Position numbers and translations under genes: made by a program. A stretch of DNA of 64,000 bases from Phenylobacterium sp. (lineage in GTDB: Bacteria > Pseudomonadota > Alphaproteobacteria > Caulobacterales > Caulobacteraceae), in NCBI GenBank assembly GCA_020402745.1, contig JADBYZ010000001.1, positions 186,001 to 250,000 of the forward strand. Reading direction: 5' to 3'. This document shows positions 17,557 through 26,625 of this stretch, piece after piece; position 1 is the first letter of the stretch; each line of letters starts with the position of its first letter. The notes beneath the pieces are model-generated. The model worked only from the letters and a program-made list of their open reading frames with translations. It had not been told where the DNA came from and ran no database searches.

Positions 17557-18530
17557 CAGGGGAATGGGGCCATCTCCCGGGAGTAGATGTCTGCAGATGC
17601 TAGAGAGGACTCCGGGAACGGTGAAGCCTCAGCGAAGGTGAAAGCGGCGTCGATCTCCGCCTGGATTTCGTCATGCACGGCCGCCAGCCAGACCGCGTCG
17701 ATCACGCCGTCCGACAGGAGGCTCTGCCTCAGCCTCGGGATGGGGTCCCTCGCCTTCCAAGCCAGAAACTCCGACTCGGTGCGATAGCCGAGTTCATTAT
17801 CAAACATGGGTCCACAATGTTCGCGCCATCGGTAAGTGGCCAGTTCCACGAACTGGGGACCAGCGCCGGATCGCACCCGGTCTGCGGCGGTCCTGAGGAG
17901 GCTATAGGCGGCCTGGGGGTCATTGCCGTCCCCAGAGGACGACCCCAGGCCCAAGGCGGCGGCTACGCCAGCCAGGGCGCGGCCAGCGGGTTGGCGAACG
18001 TCCAGAGGGGAGTAGACCGAGTAGAGGTTGTTCTCGCAGACGAAGAGAACGGGCAGCTTGCGCACGGCGGCGAAGCCGGCGGACTCGTAGAAGACCCCCG
18101 TCTCCAGGACGGCGTCGCCAATGAAGATGCAGACCAGGCCAGGCTTGCGGGCGATGGCGAGCGATAAGGCGAGACCGACGCCGACCGGGACCGTACCTCC
18201 GACGATGGCGGTTGAACCCATGAACCCCACCGCTTCATCGACAAGGTGCATGGAGCCGCCGTTGCCCCGGGAGCAGCCCGTAGCCTTGCCGTAGATCTCG
18301 GCGATCATGGCCGGCAGGTCCCCGCCCTTGGCGAGGTAGTGGGCGTGCGCCCGGTGACCGCTGACCGCCAGGTCCTGGCCGTCCAGGACCGCGCCCGCCG
18401 CCGCAGCAGGTCCCTCCTGGCCGATAGACAGGTGGGTGGGGCAGCGCATCTTCTGCTCGGCGTAGCGGTCGGCGATCGCCTCCTCCACCGCCCGAATGCG
18501 GATCATGTCGCGCAGGATGCGGCGGGACAC
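17556..18530 (-). CDS. ThDP-dependent 2-oxoacid dehydrogenase-type E1, alpha subunit
   Basis: A 324-residue E1 alpha homolog. CSRGNGGSMHLVDEAVGFMG is the substrate/ThDP entry region, and the Mg-ThDP motif runs from GDA (residues 138-140) with exactly 26 residues to NN (167-168, in CENN). Canonical proteins read GDG; here Gly is replaced by Ala. The frame is open to 18638, inside the methyltransferase gene; the GTG at 18530, eight bases after that gene's stop, is preferred and gives a normal N terminus (MSRRILRDMIRIRAVEEAI). ATG 18506 is the alternative. It pairs with the next gene as an alpha2beta2 enzyme. Placement among NDP-sugar genes suggests that it transfers an acyl-anion unit to a ketosugar; inferred. 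Confidence 0.85.
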   Translation of the reverse strand: MSRRILRDMIRIRAVEEAIADRYAEQKMRCPTHLSIGQEGPAAAAGAVLDGQDLAVSGHRAHAHYLAKGGDLPAMIAEIYGKATGCSRGNGGSMHLVDEAVGFMGSTAIVGGTVPVGVGLALSLAIARKPGLVCIFIGDAVLETGVFYESAGFAAVRKLPVLFVCENNLYSVYSPLDVRQPAGRALAGVAAALGLGSSSGDGNDPQAAYSLLRTAADRVRSGAGPQFVELATYRWREHCGPMFDNELGYRTESEFLAWKARDPIPRLRQSLLSDGVIDAVWLAAVHDEIQAEIDAAFTFAEASPFPESSLASADIYSREMAPFP

Positions 18531-18538
18531 GCCGGGAT

Positions 18539-19210
18539 CTAGGGGATGAACCAATAGTAGTCCCCCGTATAGCCGGACCGGGCGAAGAAGGCCTTCCAGT
18601 CCTCGGCGTGTTTGATCGTCAGGGCGGTGAGGTTCCACGCCTCCATGCGACGCCGTTGTTCATCATCGAAATAGGCGTCGACGGTCACAAAGGCGCCCCT
18701 GCGGGCGACCCGCTCAATCTCGGAGAGCGCCCGGGCGCAGTCCGCCTCGGCGAGGTTGTGGATGGTGTTGACCGAGATCACCACGTCGAAGGCCTTGTCC
18801 GGGAAGGGCAGCCTGTCCGCGCTGGCGACCTGGACGTGGTCGCGCATGTCCTCGATGGCGTTTTCGATGGCGTAGGCCGAGATGTCGACGCCCTTGACCT
18901 GGATGCCCGGGATCAACGCGGCCATGTCGTGTATCATGAACCCCTTGGCGCAGCCCACGTCGAGCACGCTGTCGCCCGCCTTCAGGCCGAAGTGGGACTG
19001 AAAGGTAGGGATGACGGGGGTCCAGAAGCGGGGGTTGTAGGAAAAACCGCCATAACCGTGGGCTCTGTCGCCGTCGAAGAAGTCCTTGCCGAACTGGCGG
19101 GCGAGTGCACGGTCCGCTTCAGTCTTGGTCTGGCCGCGCTCATCGACATTGCGACGGGTCCGCGGATAGTTCGCAAGGAGATCGATTTCCTGGCCCATGT
19201 GCTCGCTCAC
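18539..19210 (-). CDS. Class I SAM-dependent methyltransferase of the sugar operon
   Basis: A 223-residue protein. Motif I is VLDVGCAKGFMIHDMA (residues near 85-100), followed by VKGVDISAYAIENA and ADRLPFPDKAFDVVISVNTIHNL. An N-terminal YGGFSYNPRFWTPVIPTF block is conserved in methyltransferases found with sugar genes. The start is a GTG that overlaps the upstream stop (GTGA), so it is coupled to the dehydratase gene. It probably O- or C-methylates the nucleotide sugar or its intermediate. Which position is methylated cannot be read from the sequence. Confidence 0.82.
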   Translation of the reverse strand: MSEHMGQEIDLLANYPRTRRNVDERGQTKTEADRALARQFGKDFFDGDRAHGYGGFSYNPRFWTPVIPTFQSHFGLKAGDSVLDVGCAKGFMIHDMAALIPGIQVKGVDISAYAIENAIEDMRDHVQVASADRLPFPDKAFDVVISVNTIHNLAEADCARALSEIERVARRGAFVTVDAYFDDEQRRRMEAWNLTALTIKHAEDWKAFFARSGYTGDYYWFIP

Positions 19211-20199
19211 GGCTTGTGGATGTAGGATTGGGGAAGACGCTTCAGATCGTCGAGGTTGGCGTCGACCCAGGCCAGGGTCTCGTCGATACCGGCGTCGAGG
19301 GACAGGGTGTCCGACCAGCCGAGCTCTCTGCGGATCTTCTGGCTGTCGAGGGTGTAGAAGGCGTCCTTGCCGACCCGCTCCTCCGCCACATCGGCCACGG
19401 ACTCCAGGGCCACGCCCATCCGCGCGCAGATCGTCTCCACCAGGGCGCGGATGGTGATCTGGTCCTGGGTGGCGATGTGATAAGTCTCGCCGGGGCGGCC
19501 CTCCAGGGCGACCCTGAGGGTGGCGTCGCAGACATCGCGGATGTGGATGAAGGACCGCTGAGAGGCGCCCCCGCCGTGCAGCTTAAGCCTCTCGCCTGTG
19601 CGGATGCAGAAGAGCGTGCGGGGAATGATCCGGTAGAGAGGCTGGCCCGGTCCATAGACGTTCGCCGCACGGGTGGTGACCACGGGAAAGCCATAAGCTG
19701 CATGATAGGTGCGCAGGCTCATGTCGGCGGCTGCGCGGGAGACGGCGTAGGGGGTGCTGGGATTGAAGGGCGCGTCTTCCGTCACCGCGCCCGAGGTGCT
19801 GCCGTACACCTCCGGCGTCGAGACGTGCACGTAGCGCTCGAGGAAGGGCATGGTCCTCAGCGCCTCATGCAGACGGATGGTCGAGACGACGTTGGTCATG
19901 AACCAGTGGTCTGGATTGGCCCAGCTCTCGGCCACCATGCTCTGGGCGGCGAAGTTGACCACCCGCGGCGGCTTGAGCGTGTTCAGGAGGTCGCAGATCT
20001 TCGGAAGCTGGGTGTTCAGGTCGAGCTGGTGGAACACCAACCCCTTGCGGTCCGGTCTCCAGAGATAGGGCGTCAGGGCCGGATGCCCCTCGGGCGACCG
20101 GCTGACCGCAACAACCGAGTAGCCCTGCTCCAGGAGGAAGGACGTGAAGCTGGCGCCCGAGAACGAATTACTGCCGATGACGAGAAAATCAGGTTTCAA
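19207..20199 (-). CDS. RmlB-like NAD-dependent sugar 4,6-dehydratase/epimerase (extended SDR)
   Basis: A 330-residue extended SDR acting on a nucleotide sugar. It has VVNFAAQSMVAESWANPDHW (RmlB-type hexose contacts), VHVSTPEVYG (Thr and Glu kept, but Pro replaces the catalytic Asp of TDE), and SRAAADMSLRTYHAAYG. The YxxxK motif reads YAVSR, Arg for Lys. The dinucleotide loop is GSNSFSG instead of GxxGxxG. These changes leave open whether it dehydrates C4-C6 or only epimerises or oxidises. The start is a TTG, 9 bases after the SIS gene stop; the ribosome-binding site is weak. Confidence 0.82.
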   Translation of the reverse strand: MKPDFLVIGSNSFSGASFTSFLLEQGYSVVAVSRSPEGHPALTPYLWRPDRKGLVFHQLDLNTQLPKICDLLNTLKPPRVVNFAAQSMVAESWANPDHWFMTNVVSTIRLHEALRTMPFLERYVHVSTPEVYGSTSGAVTEDAPFNPSTPYAVSRAAADMSLRTYHAAYGFPVVTTRAANVYGPGQPLYRIIPRTLFCIRTGERLKLHGGGASQRSFIHIRDVCDATLRVALEGRPGETYHIATQDQITIRALVETICARMGVALESVADVAEERVGKDAFYTLDSQKIRRELGWSDTLSLDAGIDETLAWVDANLDDLKRLPQSYIHKP

Positions 20200-20208
20200 C
20201 GTCGCCGC

Positions 20209-20787
20209 TCACGTGTGCTTCGCCGTTTCGGCCATCATCCACTGCATGACCATGTGGCCCACGATCAGCTGCAGGTCCTCAGAGATCTGCATGTCATCAA
20301 CGGGGAAGTGGATGGGCACATCGACAAGGGTCTTGGCCTTGCCGCCTGAGTACCCAAGGATGGCGAAGGTCCTCATCCCCAGGGCGCGACCCTTCTCGAT
20401 GGCCTTAAGGATATTCGGGGAGTTCCCGCTTCCTGAGAGGGCCAGAAGAATGTCGCCGGGCTGACCGAAGGTCTGGAGCTGGAGGGAGAAAATCTCAGAA
20501 TAGTCGGTATCATTCGCCAGGCAGGTCAGAACCGCGGCGTTTGCCGGCAGCGCGTGGGCGCGAAGGCCGGGGCCCTTACCCCGCACCGCGCCGAAAATGA
20601 AATCGTTCACCAGGTGAATGGCGTTCCCGGCGCTGCCGCCATTGCCGCAGAGATAGACGCTTCGACCCGTGCGCCAGGCCTCAAGCATGGCCCCCGCGAG
20701 AGTCTCGACCGGAGCGAGGTCCGCCTCCGCGAGCGTCTTGCGGAGCCGTTCGGCATAGTCAGCGAAGAAGGCGGGCTGAGAGGTCAC
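20209..20787 (-). CDS. SIS-domain isomerase, GmhA (sedoheptulose-7-phosphate isomerase)-like
   Basis: A 192-residue single-SIS protein. YLCGNGGSAGNAIHLVNDF (from residue 45) is the GmhA phosphate-binding and metal-site region; the family reads CGNGGSAADAQHxAxEL, so His is kept and the zinc-ligand Glu is Asp. ALSGSGNSPNILKAI is the second phosphate loop, and SEDLQLIVGHMV is the C-terminal QExxxH-like site. GmhA converts sedoheptulose 7-phosphate to D-glycero-heptopyranose 7-phosphate, the entry to heptose sugars. The GTG at 20787 overlaps the epimerase stop (GTGA) and follows AGAGGA; the ATG at 20808 is an alternative start. Together with the kinase/nucleotidylyltransferase upstream it makes a heptose pathway likely. 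Confidence 0.82.
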   Translation of the reverse strand: MTSQPAFFADYAERLRKTLAEADLAPVETLAGAMLEAWRTGRSVYLCGNGGSAGNAIHLVNDFIFGAVRGKGPGLRAHALPANAAVLTCLANDTDYSEIFSLQLQTFGQPGDILLALSGSGNSPNILKAIEKGRALGMRTFAILGYSGGKAKTLVDVPIHFPVDDMQISEDLQLIVGHMVMQWMMAETAKHT

Positions 20788-21719
20788 GCTATCATCCTCT
20801 GCATCCACTTCAGGTTGTGCCAGCGGTCGATATCCTTGAGGTCCCCGCGCTGGTAGGCCACCACGATCTCTCGGATGGCGTCGTCTATGGTCTTGCGGGG
20901 CGTAAAGCCTGCCTGGCGGAGCTTGTCCGAATTCTGGCGGTAGGACCGGGGATCGTTGGAGGGGGTGATGAGGATTTCCGCCGGTATGCTTCGGGCGACG
21001 CGCTCTGCGATCTCCCGGATCGAGACATTCTCGAACCCGGCGTTGAAGACGCCCGTGATCCCCGGGCGCTCAAGGAGGAAGACATAGAGGTCCGTAATGT
21101 CGTCAATGTGGATGTTCGGCCGGACCTGGTCGCCGCCGAACACCGTGATCCGGCCGTTGGTCAGGGCCTGCATGGTGAGCATGTTCACCGAGACGTCGAG
21201 ACGCATCCGGGGGCTGACGCCGCAGACTGTGGCCGGCCGGACGATCTGCACCGCCATCTGGTCGGCGTAGCTGAGCAGGACCCGCTCGGCGACCATCTTG
21301 GTCTTGTTGTACTCCGTCAGGGGCTCGGGCTCGAGGTCCTCGGTGACCTCGGGGTCATCCTTCACGCCATAGACGCTTCCGGACGAGGCGTAGATGAACT
21401 GCCGGACGCCCCTGCGAACCGCGTGGTCGGCCAGACGCATGGTGGCCAGGGCGCTGATCTCCCAGGTCAGGCGGGGGTCGAGGTCACCGCAAGGGTCGTT
21501 GGCCACCGAGGCCAGGTGGATGATGGCGTCGACACCCTCAAGCGGCACGGAGTGGATGTCGCGGACATCGCCGGCGATCACGGTCAGGAGATCGTGCGTC
21601 GGCAGTTCATTACCGAACCATTGGACGTCGAAGGCCGTCACCCGATGCCCTGCGGCGAGCAGTTTCGGCACAAGGACGGACCCCTTGTAGCCACACGCAC
21701 CGGTCACAAGGAGATTCAT
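20784..21719 (-). CDS. NAD-dependent nucleotide-sugar epimerase (extended SDR)
   Basis: A 311-residue enzyme with intact extended-SDR motifs: LLVTGACGYKGSVLV (dinucleotide loop), IIHLASVANDPCGDLDP, IYASSGSVYG (catalytic Ser) and TEYNKTKMVAER (YxxxK). RPATVCGVSPRMRLD and VRPNIHIDD shape the sugar site. It most resembles enzymes that epimerise or reduce a 4-keto NDP-sugar, but the sugar is not identifiable. Unlike the RmlB-like neighbour, its catalytic residues are all present. It lies 84 bases after the nucleotidyltransferase gene, the longest gap in the operon. Confidence 0.85.
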   Translation of the reverse strand: MNLLVTGACGYKGSVLVPKLLAAGHRVTAFDVQWFGNELPTHDLLTVIAGDVRDIHSVPLEGVDAIIHLASVANDPCGDLDPRLTWEISALATMRLADHAVRRGVRQFIYASSGSVYGVKDDPEVTEDLEPEPLTEYNKTKMVAERVLLSYADQMAVQIVRPATVCGVSPRMRLDVSVNMLTMQALTNGRITVFGGDQVRPNIHIDDITDLYVFLLERPGITGVFNAGFENVSIREIAERVARSIPAEILITPSNDPRSYRQNSDKLRQAGFTPRKTIDDAIREIVVAYQRGDLKDIDRWHNLKWMQRMIA

Positions 21720-21803
21720 CTGCGTCCATCTCGGCGTCTGAGGAGCTCAGTCTGGGGATATTGACGTGATTCCCGCCGGGCCCACGCATTCGGCTTCTTG
21801 GGC

Positions 21804-22529
21804 CTAAGGGGACCCATGAGGCCAGGAACGGTCTGGAAATCGCGCCTCGGCGTCCGCCAGCGCCTCCGGACTGCCGATATCCCGGAAAAAGCCCGAGTGC
21901 ACCCGGGCCTGGATCCTGGGGACGAGGAAGGGGATCACCTCTGTGGAGAGATCGATCACGGGCCGGCGAAGTGCGGTCAGGCGGTCCAGGATTTCCGGCG
22001 CAAACACGTAGATGGCGCCGTTCGCCAGATCGCCCGGCGGATCGGTGACCTTCTCGTGGAAGGCCGTCACCCGGCCCCGCGGGTCCAGCTCAAGGATTCC
22101 GCAGTCCCGTGGCCGGTCGGTCCGGAAGGCCAGCAGGGTCAGCAGGATATCAGCGTCAGCAGCCCTGTGCGCTGCGACGAGATCGCCAACGTCAGCATCC
22201 GTCAGGTTGTCGGCATGAAGAACAAGGAAGGGGTCGCTTCCAAACCATTCACGGCTCGCCAGGACAGTGCCGCCGGTACCCAGCAGGGTCTCCTCGTGAA
22301 CCAGTTCGATGCGATCCCGCCAGCGGCTCTGCGCCACATGCGCGCGCACCTGACCAGCCAGATGGTGAGTGTTGATCCGGACTGAATCGACGATCTCGTC
22401 ACCGAGCAGGTGATCAAGCCAGTGATCCAGAAGGGGACGCCCCCGGATGGGAACCAGACACTTGGGAAGGGTGTCTGTGAGGGGACGCAGGCGGGTTCCC
22501 AAGCCAGCGGCCAGAAGGAAGGCCTTCAC
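21804..22529 (-). CDS. Sugar-1-phosphate nucleotidyltransferase (HddC/RmlA-like)
   Basis: A 241-residue NTP-transferase. The N-terminal signature LLAAGLGTRLRPLTDTLPKC and then LVPIRGRPLLDHWL is diagnostic, FLVLHADNLTDAD holds the metal-binding Asp, and FHEKVTDP is the sugar-phosphate contact. Size and pattern fit the HddC or mannose-1-phosphate guanylyltransferase group, so it may activate a heptose 1-phosphate; the nucleotide is not readable. The start is GTG, overlapping the stop of the permuted HldE gene (GTGA). With that gene it gives the operon two distinct nucleotidylyltransferase activities. Confidence 0.87.
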   Translation of the reverse strand: MKAFLLAAGLGTRLRPLTDTLPKCLVPIRGRPLLDHWLDHLLGDEIVDSVRINTHHLAGQVRAHVAQSRWRDRIELVHEETLLGTGGTVLASREWFGSDPFLVLHADNLTDADVGDLVAAHRAADADILLTLLAFRTDRPRDCGILELDPRGRVTAFHEKVTDPPGDLANGAIYVFAPEILDRLTALRRPVIDLSTEVIPFLVPRIQARVHSGFFRDIGSPEALADAEARFPDRSWPHGSP

Positions 22530-24016
22530 GGCCGTAACTCGTTCATCCTCACCGTAGGCAGGGAGACCTCTCGGATAAGCTCAGCCGCAAGCATGGGAGT
22601 GTTCCCGACATGGGAAACCTGCCAAGCGGCCGCCAGAGAACCAAGATAAGACGCCTGCCAGATATCGGCCCCCACGCGCAGCGCCATAGCTGTGCAGGTG
22701 AAGAAGCTGTCGCCAGCACCCGCGACATCCCGCGGCGAGCGGTTGAAGGCTGGCAGACGGTCCGTATGGTGAGCCCGACCCTTGGGGGCGAAGATCAGCA
22801 CGCCTTCTCCACCCAGCGTAACCACCACATTCTCTGCTCCCGAGGCGTGTTGGAGGCGCTCGGCGATCATGATCAGGCCCGCCTCCTCATCCCGCATCGC
22901 CAGTCGGGCTTCATGCTCGGTGGGTGTAATCAGTGACATGCCCCTGAACCGGGAGATGTCGGACATTTGGGAGGAGGCCTGACTATCGGCAGCCATCAGG
23001 ACATCCAGTTCCCGAGCTCGGGCGGAGAGATGCTCCACGACCGATTGAGGCAAGCATCCATAGTTGAAATCCGAGAACAGCAGGAGATCCGCCGTCTGCA
23101 GTGCCGCTCCGGCGGCTTTATTCAAACGGGCCTGCAGATCCGGGTCGATGGAGCCCTGTCTCAGAAGGTTGACGCGCAGGAGGGTCTTGCCGGAAGCGCG
23201 GTACCTTTGCTTCAGGGTCGTCGGACGTGTCGGATCGGTCAGAAGGCTGAGCTGAACACCAGCTGCTGAGAGCTGATCCTTCGCGAACTGGGCGGCCTCA
23301 TCCTTACCACTCACACTAACGAAGGTCACGGTGGCCCCCAGCGCCTTAGCGTGTGCCGCCACGACGCCCGCACCCCCTACGAACCGGCGACTCTCCACCG
23401 GGGTCACCACAAGTGTCGGGTCCTCCCGGGACATGCCAAGGGGGTCGCAGTTGATGTACTCGTCAACAATAAGGTCGCCGATAGTGACGACGTTGAGGTC
23501 TCTGAACGCTTCGATAATCCCGACAAGGTCCGTGATGCGAAAACGGTTTCGTTCGACGAAGTCCAGAGGTTTGAAGATCTCGGAACCGGGCAGGCGTCCC
23601 ATGTCCGGGGACATCAGCTCGGAGGAGTAAAGCCGAGCCTCCCCAGAGCTGAAGACCAGCCTCCCACCGTACGCCGATACGGCCTCTTGCTCACTGTTGA
23701 AGACGTCCCGGTACTCCCGACCCTTGACCACGATCTCTGGGCGAAGACGGGAGATGAAGGACACGACCGGTTCGTCGAGAGCGACCACCTCCCGCACGGC
23801 TCTGATCGCCTTGACGTCGCGAACTCGATTGGCCTGCGGGACGGTCACCCCGTCGGCGCCATCTGGCGACACCCCGACCACAAGGCGACCCCCCAGCCCC
23901 GAAGCGAAGCGCAGCAGCCGGAGATGACCTGTGTGGAGGACATTGAAGTTGCCCGCCACAAAGACAATGCCTTCGTCCGACGCCCGCGACCGGATCTCGC
24001 GGACCATCTGGTCCAT
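22526..24016 (-). CDS. Domain-permuted HldE-like enzyme: nucleotidylyltransferase followed by PfkB-type heptose kinase
   Basis: A 496-residue bifunctional protein at the head of the operon. Residues about 15-145 are a cytidylyltransferase-like domain with AGNFNVLHTGHLRLLRFA (HxGH at 28-31). Residues about 165-480 are a PfkB/ribokinase kinase: NVVTIGDLIVDEYI, FVGGAGVVAAHAKALGA, RPTTLKQRYRA, and the catalytic GAGDSFF near 433. Canonical HldE, also in this window at 47554-49014, has the kinase first. The kinase blocks of both proteins share RPTTLK(Q/T)R and LLRVxxxxxGS/P segments, so both probably phosphorylate heptose 7-phosphate at C1. The ATG at 24016 follows GAGGGTG; a TTG at 24079 would add 21 residues. 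Base composition looks less GC-rich than its neighbours. Confidence 0.85.
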   Translation of the reverse strand: MDQMVREIRSRASDEGIVFVAGNFNVLHTGHLRLLRFASGLGGRLVVGVSPDGADGVTVPQANRVRDVKAIRAVREVVALDEPVVSFISRLRPEIVVKGREYRDVFNSEQEAVSAYGGRLVFSSGEARLYSSELMSPDMGRLPGSEIFKPLDFVERNRFRITDLVGIIEAFRDLNVVTIGDLIVDEYINCDPLGMSREDPTLVVTPVESRRFVGGAGVVAAHAKALGATVTFVSVSGKDEAAQFAKDQLSAAGVQLSLLTDPTRPTTLKQRYRASGKTLLRVNLLRQGSIDPDLQARLNKAAGAALQTADLLLFSDFNYGCLPQSVVEHLSARARELDVLMAADSQASSQMSDISRFRGMSLITPTEHEARLAMRDEEAGLIMIAERLQHASGAENVVVTLGGEGVLIFAPKGRAHHTDRLPAFNRSPRDVAGAGDSFFTCTAMALRVGADIWQASYLGSLAAAWQVSHVGNTPMLAAELIREVSLPTVRMNELRP

Positions 24017-24152
24017 CAGGACACCCTCACCCGGAACGGTGCTTTGCACGCGGCCAGCCTCCAGCGTCGGAAGAACCAAAGAATCGACGGCAGGCTAATC
24101 CTGTTCGCGGGTCTGCAACAGACAGACCAAGCTGCCTCACAAAAGACGACTT

Positions 24153-24180
24153 GACCCCGGAAGCCGAAACTTCTGGGGTC
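24153..24180 (-). terminator. Hairpin downstream of katG
   Basis: An 11-bp stem with one G-T pair (arms GACCCCGGAAG and CTTCTGGGGTC, loop CCGAAA) lies 27 bases past the katG stop. Read on the minus strand it is followed, after a short spacer, by TCTTTT. It likely ends katG transcription ahead of the sugar operon. Confidence 0.6.
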
Positions 24181-24206
24181 TGTGAGCCGGCCAGGCTGCC
24201 CGTGGC

Positions 24207-26489
<2,283 letters not shown>

Positions 26490-26625
26490 TCACCATCGCT
26501 TGTCTCGATACTGGGCTGGCGCGCCGGCCTTGGCCGTCTTCAGGGCCAGCCTCAGAGCCACGGACAGGCTGTTCACCCCGCCCCTCTCGTGATTGCATCC
26601 CCGGAATTAAAGGGAGGAGACCGCC

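Noticed and set aside
15667-17586. 639-residue open frame antisense to the alcohol dehydrogenase and E1beta genes
   Set aside because: It lies across two real genes with full motifs on the other strand, and its composition is typical of GC-rich shadows.
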